64,000 bases of DNA, taken from Streptomyces atratus (GTDB lineage: Bacteria > Actinomycetota > Actinomycetes > Streptomycetales > Streptomycetaceae). The position numbers were made by a program, and so were the translations under genes. The notes beneath the pieces were generated by a model, which did not search any database, was not told the origin of the DNA, and saw only the letters and a program-made list of their open reading frames with translations. The stretch covers positions 186,001 to 250,000 of the forward strand of contig NZ_FPJO01000008.1 of the NCBI RefSeq assembly GCF_900119365.1, given 5' to 3'. This document shows, piece after piece, positions 35,752 to 43,984 of the stretch (position 1 is its first letter; the number at the start of each line of letters is the position of its first letter).

Positions 35752-35784
35752 CCGGTGCGGCGCGCGTTCCGCGCGCCGCACCGG
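35752..35784. terminator. Bidirectional terminator between hemQ and the TIGR04222-like gene
   Basis: Perfect 15-bp stem (35752-35766 with 35770-35784) with a 3-base loop. A weaker imperfect hairpin precedes it at about 35693-35726. Confidence 0.88.
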
Positions 35785-35820
35785 CGTCATCCGCACCACC
35801 CCGTGACGGACCGGCGGCAA

Positions 35821-36621
35821 CTACCGCAGCGGTCCGCCCGACCCGCCGCCGAGCGCGGCCCGCAGCGCCGGATCGGCCACGGCGCGCACACCCCGTACGG
35901 CGAGCGCCGCCAGGACGTCGCGGTCCGCCCCCGCGGCCGGGACCTCGTTCGCGGCCAGCAGCCGCTGACCGGCCGGTGAGGCCCATGAGCTGTACGGATG
36001 GATCTCCATCCGGGCGATGGCCAGACAGCCGACGGTCAGCGCGAACGGCAGCCCGAACCAGACGAGCAGCGACATCACCGCGCCGCCGGGCCCGTGTTCC
36101 TGACCGGGCATCAGCAGCACTGCCGCGCCCATCGCGACCACCAGCAGAGCCGCGCCCCGCACCGCGCGCACCGCGCCGACGACATCGGTCCCCGCACCGC
36201 CCGGCAGCGCCAGGCCGACGGCGACGAGCCGGTCGCCCAGGGCGCGCACGGCGTCGGCGGTGGCCGCGGCCGCCCGTACCGGCGTTGTCCGGGACTGGCC
36301 CTGCGGACCTATCGCCCGTATCACCGTGCGCTCCATCTCGTCCCGGCCCTCCGGGTCGACGACCGTCGCCCAGCCGGTGTGGGCGAGCAGCAGCCGTCGG
36401 CGCAGATGCATGGTGGCCAGCGCCAGATCGACCACCCGGTGGGGGCCGCCGGCCAGGAACGCGGTCTCGTACAGGGTCAGTTCATGACCGGTGCCGATGC
36501 CCGGCACGGCCTCCTCGGACGCGTCGTACAGCAGCCCCGTGCGGGCCGATACGAGGCAGAGCCGGGCGCACGAGATGGCTGCCGCACCCCATGCGACCAG
36601 CAGCAACAGAACCCAGAGCAT
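35821..36621 (-). CDS. TIGR04222-like membrane protein, short form without Cys tail
   Basis: A 266-residue membrane protein: N-terminal hydrophobic helix (MLWVLLLLVAWGAAAISCA), then a cytosolic domain with ETAFLAGGPHRVVDLALATM (the conserved L-x-GGP-x-RVVD block), and two further hydrophobic segments near 150-205 (GAALLVVAMGAAVLLM). It ends in a short Gly-rich stretch with no cysteines. It is a paralogue of the next gene upstream (36701-37732) and third in the DUF692 cluster. Function unknown. Confidence 0.8.
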   Translation of the reverse strand: MLWVLLLLVAWGAAAISCARLCLVSARTGLLYDASEEAVPGIGTGHELTLYETAFLAGGPHRVVDLALATMHLRRRLLLAHTGWATVVDPEGRDEMERTVIRAIGPQGQSRTTPVRAAAATADAVRALGDRLVAVGLALPGGAGTDVVGAVRAVRGAALLVVAMGAAVLLMPGQEHGPGGAVMSLLVWFGLPFALTVGCLAIARMEIHPYSSWASPAGQRLLAANEVPAAGADRDVLAALAVRGVRAVADPALRAALGGGSGGPLR

Positions 36622-36700
36622 GGCGGATTTCTATGCGAGGCGGGCCGGGAAAGCCATGGCCTGTTCATCATGCGGACGATTCGGCGGCGCCGAAATCACC

Positions 36701-37732
36701 CTAACCGCCACAACTGGACCCACCGCCGCAGCTGCTGCCGGAGGAACCGCTGCTGCCACCGCAACCGGAGCCGCTCGACCCGCCGCAGCCGGACCCCGAA
36801 CCACAGCCCGACCCGGAGCTGCATCCGCCCCCGCCTCCGCCGCTGCCCCCGTCGCCGGAGCTCCCGCAACTGCCGTGCCCGGGGCTCGTACCGGCGCACC
36901 ACACCACCGGTGCGAGGAGCAGGGCGGAGGCGCCCGTGGACGCCGTCGCCGCCGTGTGTGCGTGCCGGCCCGCCGCCCGTCCGCCCGGCTGCATCCTGGC
37001 CGCCGCGATCAGCTGGGCCTGGAGCACGGGATCGGGGAGGGCCCGCAGCCCGTGCGTGGCCACCAGATGGGCCGGCTGCGGGTTGCCTGCCCGGGCGGAG
37101 CGGTACGCCTCGGCGGCCCGCCGCCCCGACCCGGTGACGCGTCCCCGGGCGATGCCGGCGCAGATGAAGCCGGTGAGGAAGCCGGGGATCAGGACCGGGA
37201 GCACCTTGAAGACGAAGGGTACGGGGGAGTCCGGGGACAGTTCGTCGGACAGTGACTGCGTGACGGTCGCCACGACGGTGAGCGGCACGGCCAGTACGCA
37301 GACCAGCCCCTGGGCGATGCCCCAGCGGCGCCAGGTCCGGCCCGCGGCGGGCGCGGCCAGCAGACCGCGGGCCGCGAGCCCGTCGCCGATCTCCTGCACC
37401 GCCGGGTGCCGCATCACCGCCTCGCGCAGGGTGTGCAGCGCGCCGCTGGGGGCCATGGCGTGTTCCTGGAGCACCGCCCGCTCCACCGGGTCCCGGGCGT
37501 CGGCCCGTTGGACGGCGACGATTCCGGGACCGCCGACGGCGATCCGTCCGTCCACATGCATCGCGGTGAGCGCGGTGTCCACGACCCTGCCCGGACCGCC
37601 GTTGAGGAAGGCGGCCTCGTAGAGGTCGTGGACCGAGCCGCCGGCGCCGCCGCGGGCCCGCGCCAGCCCCACGATCAGGAGGACACAGGAGACCACGACG
37701 CCGAGATCCACCAGCAGTGCCACGGTGTTCAT
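36701..37732 (-). CDS. TIGR04222-like membrane protein with Cys-rich Ser/Gly tail
   Basis: 343 residues. An N-terminal helix (VALLVDLGVVVSCVLLIVGLA) precedes a domain with YEAAFLNGGPGRVVDTALTAM; two more hydrophobic segments lie near 145-200, and one (GASALLLAPVVWCA) near 265-280. The last ~63 residues are almost only Ser and Gly with seven cysteines, at about residues 289, 304, 310, 316, 324, 335 and 341. ATG 37732 lies 5 bases after the DUF692 stop, and its SD (AGGAAGG) is inside the DUF692 gene's end, so translation is coupled. The Cys tail resembles the substrate regions modified by DUF692 enzymes in RiPP systems, so this may be a membrane-bound precursor; that is inference. Confidence 0.82.
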   Translation of the reverse strand: MNTVALLVDLGVVVSCVLLIVGLARARGGAGGSVHDLYEAAFLNGGPGRVVDTALTAMHVDGRIAVGGPGIVAVQRADARDPVERAVLQEHAMAPSGALHTLREAVMRHPAVQEIGDGLAARGLLAAPAAGRTWRRWGIAQGLVCVLAVPLTVVATVTQSLSDELSPDSPVPFVFKVLPVLIPGFLTGFICAGIARGRVTGSGRRAAEAYRSARAGNPQPAHLVATHGLRALPDPVLQAQLIAAARMQPGGRAAGRHAHTAATASTGASALLLAPVVWCAGTSPGHGSCGSSGDGGSGGGGGGCSSGSGCGSGSGCGGSSGSGCGGSSGSSGSSCGGGSSCGG

Positions 37733-37737
37733 GCCGG

Positions 37738-39036
37738 TCACCTTCCTGTCAGGGCCGCGCGGGCCGCTCGTACGAGCCGGGTGGTGCGGCGCGGCGGGCG
37801 TGCGCCGGCCCGATCCTGCCACCACTGGGTCAGACGGCGCCGCGCGGCGCCGTCGGCGGGCCGGCCCGCGATCAGCAGGTCCTCGGCGAAGTCCAGTGCG
37901 TCGCGCCGGTATCCGGCGGACATGGGACGGTCCGCGGCGTACGCGAGGAAGGCGTCCCGGTAGCCGGTGCCCAGGATGTCCGGCAGTTCGGGTGCCACCT
38001 TGGCGACGACCCCGGCCCGCTTGGCGGCCAGGGCGCGGCTCTGGATCCCGAGGCGGCGCCGGTCGAAGCCCTGCGGGGCGGGGCCACCGGCGACCAGGGC
38101 GGAGAGCAGCGAGGTCTGGGCGGTCGCGAGCCGGTCGCGGGTGGCGTCCGGGGGCGCGGACGCTCCGGTCCGCGCGGCCGTACGGACACCCTGCGCGGGC
38201 CGCGTCATGTTCGCCGCCGCCCGGTCCAAGGTGGCGCGGATCGTATCCAGTTCGCCCGCCAGCTCCCCGGCGGGCGGGAAGTCGTCGTCGCGTTCCAGGA
38301 GGACGCCGGGCGGGTCGACCCGGGAGCGGAGTTCGGCGAGGACGTCGAGGACGGGCGCGGTGACCGGGTGGGCGTGGGTGTCGTGCCAGACGCCGTCCTT
38401 CTCGACGCCGCCCGCCACATGTACGTACGCGATGGCCTCCACCGGAAGTTCGTCGAGCGCGGTGGCCGGGTCCTCGCCCCGGTTGACGTGGTTGGTGTGC
38501 AGATTGGCGACATCGATCAGCAGCCGGACCCCGGTGCGCTCGACCAGCTCCGCCAGGAACTGCCCCTCGGTCAGTTCCTCGCCGGGCCAGGAGATCAGCG
38601 CCGCGATGTTCTCCAGGGCCAGCGGCACCGGCAGCGCGTCCTGCGCGATGCGTACGTTCTCGCAGAGCACGTCCAGCGCGTCCCGGGTCCGCGGCACCGG
38701 CAGCAGATGGCCCGCTTCCAGCCCCGGCGAAGAGGTGCGCGGCCCCCCGGCCCGTACGAACGCGATGTGCTCGGTCACCAGCGGCGCGGAGAGCAGCTCG
38801 GCGCGGGCGGCGAGATCCGCGAGCCGTCCCGCGTCGGGGCGTTCGGCCCCGCCGATGCCCAGCGAGACGCCGTGCGGCACGACCGTGACCCCGCGCTCCC
38901 TGAGCCGGGCCAGCGAATCGGGCAGATGGCCGGTGCAGATGTTCTCCGCCACCGCCTCCACCCAGTCGATCCCCGGCAGCGCCTCGATGGCCTCCGCGAT
39001 CTCCGGCCGCCAGCCGATACCGATTCCCAGCTTCAT
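37738..39036 (-). CDS. DUF692 (MbnB/TglH/BufB-type) multinuclear iron enzyme with fused C-terminal domain
   Basis: DUF692 TIM-barrel oxygenases use two or three irons to convert cysteines in peptide precursors. All family ligands are visible: His55 (PHGVSL), Glu89 and His90 (TEHIAF), Glu142 (LENIAA), Asp175 and Asn178 (LLIDVANLH), His206 (VHVAGG), Asp219, His221 and His223 (HDTHAHPV) and Glu249 (LLERDDDFPP). After the barrel, residues ~300-415 add a helical domain (VAKVAPELPDILGTGYRDAFLAY) that recalls the separate HvfC/BufC DUF2063 partner. ATG 39036 follows GGAGGAGGGGG. The Cys-tailed membrane protein is coupled directly downstream. The fold is firm; the substrate is inferred. Confidence 0.9.
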   Translation of the reverse strand: MKLGIGIGWRPEIAEAIEALPGIDWVEAVAENICTGHLPDSLARLRERGVTVVPHGVSLGIGGAERPDAGRLADLAARAELLSAPLVTEHIAFVRAGGPRTSSPGLEAGHLLPVPRTRDALDVLCENVRIAQDALPVPLALENIAALISWPGEELTEGQFLAELVERTGVRLLIDVANLHTNHVNRGEDPATALDELPVEAIAYVHVAGGVEKDGVWHDTHAHPVTAPVLDVLAELRSRVDPPGVLLERDDDFPPAGELAGELDTIRATLDRAAANMTRPAQGVRTAARTGASAPPDATRDRLATAQTSLLSALVAGGPAPQGFDRRRLGIQSRALAAKRAGVVAKVAPELPDILGTGYRDAFLAYAADRPMSAGYRRDALDFAEDLLIAGRPADGAARRRLTQWWQDRAGARPPRRTTRLVRAARAALTGR

Positions 39037-39214
39037 GCCGTCCCCCTCCTCCACTCCGTGCAGGGCTCATGGCCCCGGAGGGCGGTGCCGAATCCGAACA
39101 GGAGGACGTTCAGAGCTTGATTTGAGGTTCCCGGTCCGAGGAAGCCAGGGCGGGGAGGGCCCTCGGGGACGGGCCCCGGGAAACCGGGCGAGGACGGATT
39201 CGCCCCGCTCGTGC

Positions 39215-39976
39215 TCAGCCGCGTCGCAGTGCCGGGTGGTCGGCGACCACCGTGCACGAGCCGGGAGCGATCTCGGTGAATCCGGCGTCATGCACCACCG
39301 GAAGCCCGCTCTCCGTCAGTTCCCGCCAGCGGTCCGCCTCCCTGGTGGCCACCGAGAGCGGAAAGCCCGCCTCGCGCCACGCCTTGCGCTCCGTCTCCGA
39401 CAGCTCCCACCAGGCGAGCTGCGCGCCGTGCCCGACCTGTGCCATGGCCTTGCCCGCCGACATGTCCAGCTCCGGGTTGAGCCACAGCACCGGGTCCGAG
39501 GGACCGGGCGCGGCCGGCGGCTCGGGGTCGTCCAGATCCGTCCCCGACACCTGGAGCTTCGCCAGCTCCTTCGGCCAGCCGTCCAGCGGCACCGGAGGGA
39601 AGACCCGCACCTCGGCGCTCTCGCCCGTGACCGTGATGCCCGGCAGCGCGGACGCCTTGCGCCACTCCGCGCCGCGCGCCCGCCGTACCACCTTGCGGAT
39701 GCGTGCGTCCTGCCAGTCGCGCATCGCCCGCGCCCACTCGCCCTCGCCGTTCGAGCGCTCGTCGGAGAGCATCACGAGCACCGCGCGGGCGGCGGTCCGC
39801 AACGCGTCGGTACGGGCCGGGGGAGCCGTCTTCTCGATGTGCACGACCAGCGGCAGTACGTACTGCGGCGCCTCGTCGCGGTTCGTCGGCTCCGGCATGA
39901 ACGGGCTGTCCGTCGCGGGCGAGTGGGGCGTGGCCGGGGATCCGGAGGGGGATACGGGAGTGTCGTTGCTGCTCAC
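39215..39976 (-). CDS. Peptidyl-tRNA hydrolase 2 (PTH2) domain protein
   Basis: A 253-residue protein whose C-terminal 120 residues match the archaeal/eukaryotic-type PTH2 fold: MSAGKAMAQVGHGAQLAWW and PVVHDAGFTEIAPGSCTVVA. This domain normally frees tRNA from stalled peptidyl-tRNA. The first 130 residues (LPLVVHIEKTAPPARTDALRTAARAVLVML) are an extra helical part not found in simple PTH2. GTG 39976 lacks an SD; CAGACT lies 6 bases upstream. True hydrolase activity is not assured. The 180-base gap before the DUF692 operon (39037-39214) shows GC-rich dyads but no gene. Confidence 0.82.
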   Translation of the reverse strand: MSSNDTPVSPSGSPATPHSPATDSPFMPEPTNRDEAPQYVLPLVVHIEKTAPPARTDALRTAARAVLVMLSDERSNGEGEWARAMRDWQDARIRKVVRRARGAEWRKASALPGITVTGESAEVRVFPPVPLDGWPKELAKLQVSGTDLDDPEPPAAPGPSDPVLWLNPELDMSAGKAMAQVGHGAQLAWWELSETERKAWREAGFPLSVATREADRWRELTESGLPVVHDAGFTEIAPGSCTVVADHPALRRG

Positions 39977-40047
39977 CCGTCCAGTCTGCCAGCCGCCCGG
40001 GAAAGGTTTCTTGGCGGAATGGATCGCTCCGGGTGAGGATGCACCGC

Positions 40048-40722
40048 ATGAAGAGCGATCTCTTTTCCAGCGAGAACATGGCGCAGCAGGCGATGGCCCC
40101 CGGAATGACCCTGCAGAACGCCAAATCCATCAAGTACGCAGTCAACGGCGAGATGCACGCCCGTCAGGGTTCGATGATCGCCTTCCGCGGCGATCTGCAG
40201 TTCGACCGCAAGGGCCAGGGCATAGGCGGCATGCTCAAGCGCGCCGTCACCGGCGAGGGGCTGCCGCTGATGGCGGTCCGCGGCCAGGGCGAGGCATGGT
40301 TCGCGCACGAGGCCGCCAACTGCTTCATCGTGGACATGGAGCACGGCGACGTCCTCACCATCAACGGCCGCAACGTGCTCTGTTTCGACGCCACCCTCTC
40401 CTACGAGATCAAGACCGTGAAGGGCGCCGGGATGACCGGTGGCGGGCTCTTCAACAGCGTCTTCACCGGGTACGGCAAGCTCGGCCTGATGTGTGAGGGC
40501 CACCCCATCGTGATTCCCGTCACGCCGCAGCAGCCGGTCTGCGTCGACACGGACGCGGTGGTCGGCTGGAGCGCCAACCTGACCACGTCGCTGCACCGTT
40601 CGCAGAGCGTCGGCTCGATGATCCGCGGCGGATCCGGCGAGGCCGTCCAACTGCGGCTGGACGGAGAGGGATTCGTGATCGTACGGCCCAGTGAGGCCAA
40701 GCCCGAGAAGGCGGCCAACTGA
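40048..40722 (+). CDS. AIM24 family protein
   Basis: A 224-residue beta-rich protein (TRAP/AIM24 fold), with YAVNGEMHARQGSMIAFRGDL, GEAWFAHEAANCFIVDMEHGD and the Gly-rich GMTGGGLFNSVFTGYGK loop, all typical of the family. The bacterial function is unknown; the yeast namesake is mitochondrial. GAGGA lies nine bases before ATG 40048. It overlaps the next ABC ATPase gene, which suggests a joint function at the membrane. Confidence 0.9.
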   Translation: MKSDLFSSENMAQQAMAPGMTLQNAKSIKYAVNGEMHARQGSMIAFRGDLQFDRKGQGIGGMLKRAVTGEGLPLMAVRGQGEAWFAHEAANCFIVDMEHGDVLTINGRNVLCFDATLSYEIKTVKGAGMTGGGLFNSVFTGYGKLGLMCEGHPIVIPVTPQQPVCVDTDAVVGWSANLTTSLHRSQSVGSMIRGGSGEAVQLRLDGEGFVIVRPSEAKPEKAAN

Positions 40723-41615
40723 GGCTGAACGGGGTCGGCCGCCGGTACGGACTCGGCGGCCCCTGGGTGCTGCGCGGGGTCGACCTCGACCTGCCCGCGC
40801 ACACCCTGATCCGGATCGAGGGTGCCAACGGCACCGGGAAGTCGACCCTGTTGAGGCTGCTCGCCGGGATCGACTCCCCGACGGAGGGCCGGATCACCGG
40901 CCGCCGGCCGCGTACGGCGTACGTCCCCGAGCGGTTCTCCGCCGCGCTGCCGTTCACCGCGGCCGGGTATCTCGTCCACCTCGGCCGCATCCACGGCCTG
41001 CGCACCCCTGAGGCGGCGGACCGGGCGCGGTCGTGGCTCGACCGCTTCGGGGCCGCCGGCCACGCCCGTACACCGCTTCCCGAGCTCTCCAAGGGCACCA
41101 GCCAGAAGGTCGCCGTCGCCCAGGCGCTCCTCGCCGAGCCGGAGCTGCTGATCCTGGACGAGGCATGGACCGGGCTCGACACGGCCGCCCGCGACGAGCT
41201 GGACCGGGCCGTGGCCGAACGGGTCGCGGCAGGCGCCACCGTCGTCTTCGTCGACCACGACCCACGCAGGCTCGCCGGGTCGGCCGACGCCGTGTTCCGG
41301 ATCGAGGGGAACGGCCTTTGCGCCGCGTCCGGCGCACCGGCCGCGAAGACGGGCCCGCGGGTACGGATCGCGGCGGCGGGCCCGCCCGGCGCCGCGATCC
41401 CCGCCGGACTGCCGGGCGCTCCGGAGCACGCACCCGCGGCCGACGGGGGCGTGCTGTTCACCGTCGCGGCCACGCACTCCGACGCTCTGCTGCACGCCCT
41501 GCTCACCGCGCGGCCGCCCTGGCACATCCGGCAACTGGCCGCCGCCCCCGGCATCGAGCAGGACCCGGGGACCGACGGGCCCCCGCACCGCAGCCCGACC
41601 CCCGAGGCACCATGA
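40719..41615 (+). CDS. ABC transporter ATP-binding protein, probable CTG start
   Basis: A 298-residue ATPase with Walker A GANGTGKST, a degenerate signature LSKGTSQKVAVAQ (LSGGQ in most), Walker B LLILDEAWTGLD and an H-loop in VDHDP. The first ATG/GTG in frame, GTG 40767, would cut off the first beta strand and the A-loop tyrosine (GRRYG). The frame is closed upstream at 40692, so translation probably begins at CTG 40719, overlapping the AIM24 stop as CTGA with GAAGG about ten bases upstream; CTG 40725 is the alternative. The last ~80 residues are Ala/Pro-rich. Partner permease overlaps at the end (ATGA). Confidence 0.82.
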   Translation: MRLNGVGRRYGLGGPWVLRGVDLDLPAHTLIRIEGANGTGKSTLLRLLAGIDSPTEGRITGRRPRTAYVPERFSAALPFTAAGYLVHLGRIHGLRTPEAADRARSWLDRFGAAGHARTPLPELSKGTSQKVAVAQALLAEPELLILDEAWTGLDTAARDELDRAVAERVAAGATVVFVDHDPRRLAGSADAVFRIEGNGLCAASGAPAAKTGPRVRIAAAGPPGAAIPAGLPGAPEHAPAADGGVLFTVAATHSDALLHALLTARPPWHIRQLAAAPGIEQDPGTDGPPHRSPTPEAP

Positions 41616-42280
41616 CCGCCCTCCTCCGCTACCAGACCGCCCTGTTGGTCCGCTCCCAGCGCTGGCTCGCCCCGGTCCTGCTGTACGCGGCCTTCGTCGG
41701 CGTCGGCGTGCAGTGGGGGCAGCCCGTCCTCGACTCGCTCGGCTACGCAGCCGCCGGGCTCCTGCCCGTCACCGCCTGGCTCGTGCAGCTCTGTGTCAGC
41801 CAGGAGCCGCCCGCCGCCCGGACCGTCACCGCCGCGGTGGCCGGATCGCCGAGGGCCCATCTGGCCCCGCTGCTCGCCGGGACCGGCTGCGGCGGGCTGC
41901 TGGGCGCGGCCGCCACCCTGGTCGTGCTGCTGATCAGCAAGCCGAACAGTACCGACAACACCGTCCGGGTGGCGCTGCTGCCCGCCGGGATCGCGGGACT
42001 GCTCGCCGCCGTCTGCTGCGTGCTGCTGGGGGCGGCGGTCGGCGCGCTCTGCACCCGGCCGCTGCTGCACCGGCGGGGCTGGTCCGTCGCCGCCACCGTG
42101 CTCACCGCGCTGCTGGCCCTGGTGACCGGCGGTTCGCCCGCGAACACCGCCGTGACGGGCCTGGTCACCGGATCGCGGACAGGCACGGTCCACCTGCCCG
42201 TCCTGCCGTTCGTCGCTGCCGCCGCCCTGGCCGCCGCGGCGGCCGCGCTCGCCTGCAAACTGGCTGCCCTGCGCGGCTGA
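41612..42280 (+). CDS. Small membrane protein, probable ABC permease partner
   Basis: A 222-residue hydrophobic protein with about six membrane segments (WLAPVLLYAAFVGVGV, GLLPVTAWLVQLCV, LLGAAATLVVLLI, GLLAAVCCVLLGAAVGALC). It overlaps the ATPase stop, so the pair probably makes one exporter-like complex. No substrate can be deduced. Its stop lies one base from that of the convergent deacetylase, with no room for a terminator. Confidence 0.8.
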   Translation: MTALLRYQTALLVRSQRWLAPVLLYAAFVGVGVQWGQPVLDSLGYAAAGLLPVTAWLVQLCVSQEPPAARTVTAAVAGSPRAHLAPLLAGTGCGGLLGAAATLVVLLISKPNSTDNTVRVALLPAGIAGLLAAVCCVLLGAAVGALCTRPLLHRRGWSVAATVLTALLALVTGGSPANTAVTGLVTGSRTGTVHLPVLPFVAAAALAAAAAALACKLAALRG

Positions 42281-42281
42281 A

Positions 42282-43157
42282 CTACGAGCCGGCCGCCGTG
42301 CGAATCAGGTCGGAGACCTTCACGAAGCGGTACCCCTGCCTGCGCAGTTCGGGGACCACCTGGCGTACCGCCTCGTCCGTGACCGGTGCCGCGCTGCGGG
42401 TGCAGTGCATGACGACCAGTGAGCCCGGTTTCACCCCGTTCAGCACCTGCTCGGCCACCGCTTCCGCGTCCGTCGCGAAGGCGTCGCCGCTGATGACGTC
42501 CCACTGCACCGCCGTCACCTTCTCGGGCGCGAGCGCGCGCAGCGACGCATCGTCGTAGCAGCCGCCGGGGAAGCGGAGGTAGGGCACCGTATTGCGCACC
42601 CCGGCCTTCCGGAACGAGGCGAAGGCCCGTGCCGCATCGGCGCGCATGTCGTCCTTCGCCACGGTCGGCAGCCCGTAGCAGGGGGATGTGTAGGCGTAGT
42701 GGCTGTACGAGTGGTTGGCGACCTCGAAGAGGGGGTCGGCGCCGATGGACCTGGCCTGCGCCGGGTACTCATCGGCCCACCGACCCGTCATGAACACCGT
42801 CGCGGGCACCTCCAAGTCGCGCAGCAGATCGATCAGTCCGGGATTGTCGAAACGCTCGCCCGCCGCCGCGCGCGGCCCCTCGGCGGCCGTCATGTCGGCG
42901 TCGAAGGTCAGTGCCACCACCTTCTCGCCGGTCCTCGCCCCGTGCGCGAAGACCGGTGTCAGACCGCCGGGGCCGGGAGCCAGGGTGGCCGGTGGGGCCG
43001 GGGCCGGATGCGACGGCGCATGGGCCACGGCAGGTGTGCGCCCTGCGGCCGGGGGGCCGTCGGCGGGTGCGCCGCCGTGGCCCCCACAGCCGGTGAGGCT
43101 GCCGAGCACCACACCAAGAACGGTCAGAGCGGTCGTTTTCCTTACGGAATGTGTCAC
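42282..43157 (-). CDS. Polysaccharide deacetylase lipoprotein (NodB domain)
   Basis: Carbohydrate esterase family 4 protein of 291 residues with a lipobox (LGSLTGC), so it acts outside the membrane. NodB motifs are LTFDADM (the usual TFDDG altered to TFDAD), HSYSH (metal His pair), RFPGGCYDD and VVMH near the end. It may remove N-acetyl or O-acetyl groups from peptidoglycan or a surface polysaccharide. Start GTG 43157 has no SD; TACTTT ends 6 bases upstream, consistent with a leaderless mRNA. Confidence 0.9.
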   Translation of the reverse strand: MTHSVRKTTALTVLGVVLGSLTGCGGHGGAPADGPPAAGRTPAVAHAPSHPAPAPPATLAPGPGGLTPVFAHGARTGEKVVALTFDADMTAAEGPRAAAGERFDNPGLIDLLRDLEVPATVFMTGRWADEYPAQARSIGADPLFEVANHSYSHYAYTSPCYGLPTVAKDDMRADAARAFASFRKAGVRNTVPYLRFPGGCYDDASLRALAPEKVTAVQWDVISGDAFATDAEAVAEQVLNGVKPGSLVVMHCTRSAAPVTDEAVRQVVPELRRQGYRFVKVSDLIRTAAGS

Positions 43158-43248
43158 TAATGGAAAGTATCGACTTATCCGACTAATGGGTTGATATGGT
43201 GCTTCTCCTCGACGGAGTCGCGTACGGATTCACCCGGGCGATCCGCTT

Positions 43249-43566
43249 CTACGCGTACGCGCGAACCGCCACGACGTGCGCCGAAGGGGCTCCGTTGGTC
43301 GCCTCGACGACGGTCCTCAGTGCCGTCGACGTGACCGGCTCGTCCAGGGTGTGCACCTGGCGGCGCCACCGGTTGTCCGTCGTGCGGGAGACGGTCCGCC
43401 AGGCGCCGTCCGCGTCGCGCGTCTCGACGCGGTAGTCCCGCAGCAGGGTGGGCAGCGTCTCGAACGGCGTCCGGTGGTGGTGCAGGTTGATCAGATCCTC
43501 GTTGACATCGTTATCAGCGAGCACGTCGATCCGGCTGAGCGTCACCGGCTGCGGCCAGGTCAGCTC
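43249..43566 (-). pseudogene. Remnant C-terminus of a discoidin-like (F5/8 type C) domain protein
   Basis: About 106 codons read from roughly 43566 to the stop at 43249 encode LTWPQPVTLSRIDVLADNDV, YRVETRDADGAWRTV and VHTLDEPVTSTALRTVVEATN, a typical discoidin/galactose-binding C-terminal domain. Upstream of the LELTWP segment the frame turns into noise opposite a transposase fragment, so the rest of the gene is gone. It is evidently truncated by the insertion or deletion that left the TnpB fragment. Confidence 0.65.
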
Positions 43567-43923
43567 CAGAAGCGGTTCGGCAACGAGACCATCCGCGTCA
43601 CCGACACCGGTGAGGTGTCGATCAAGCTGCCCGCCCCGCTCGCGCATCTGGCCAATGCCAAGCATGGCCGGTACATCCTCGCCTCCACCGTCACGTTTAC
43701 GCGCCGTGGTGCGGAGTGGGGTGACCGGATCGCCGCGAACCGGGCCGTGGCCTACCGCATCCACCACGATGTGGACCGTGGCCGCTGGTACCTCACCGCG
43801 TCCTGGCAACGCCCCACCGTCCAGACGATCCCGCTGGAGGCCGCCCGCGCCCGAGGCATGGTCGGCGTAGACACCAACGCCGACCACGTCGCCGCCTACC
43901 ACCTCGACCCCGCCGGGCCGTGG
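43567..43923 (+). pseudogene. TnpB-like (IS200/IS605-type accessory) fragment
   Basis: Roughly 119 codons encode RVTDTGEVSIKLPAPLAHL, RAVAYRIHHDVDRGRWYLTASW and MVGVDTNADHVAAYHLD, the region leading into the first RuvC aspartate (GVDTN) of TnpB-like proteins. There is no start region, no later RuvC motifs and no zinc ribbon, and the frame ends in unrelated sequence. It abuts the discoidin remnant on the opposite strand, marking an old insertion site. Confidence 0.65.
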
Positions 43924-43941
43924 GTCGTTCGGGCAGCGCAA

Positions 43942-43970
43942 GGGGGGCGGGCAACGCCTGTCCGCCCCCC
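43942..43970 (-). terminator. Terminator of the PhoX gene
   Basis: GGGGGGCGG and CCGCCCCCC (43942-43950, 43962-43970) form a 9-bp stem 15 bases beyond the stop of the minus-strand PhoX gene. Confidence 0.75.
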
Positions 43971-43984
43971 GGCACCTCAGCGCG

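Noticed and set aside
36696..37255. Plus-strand frames opposite the Cys-tailed TIGR04222 gene
   Set aside because: Low-complexity Arg/Ala/Pro text and no SD; they mirror the Gly/Ser/Cys tail on the other strand.
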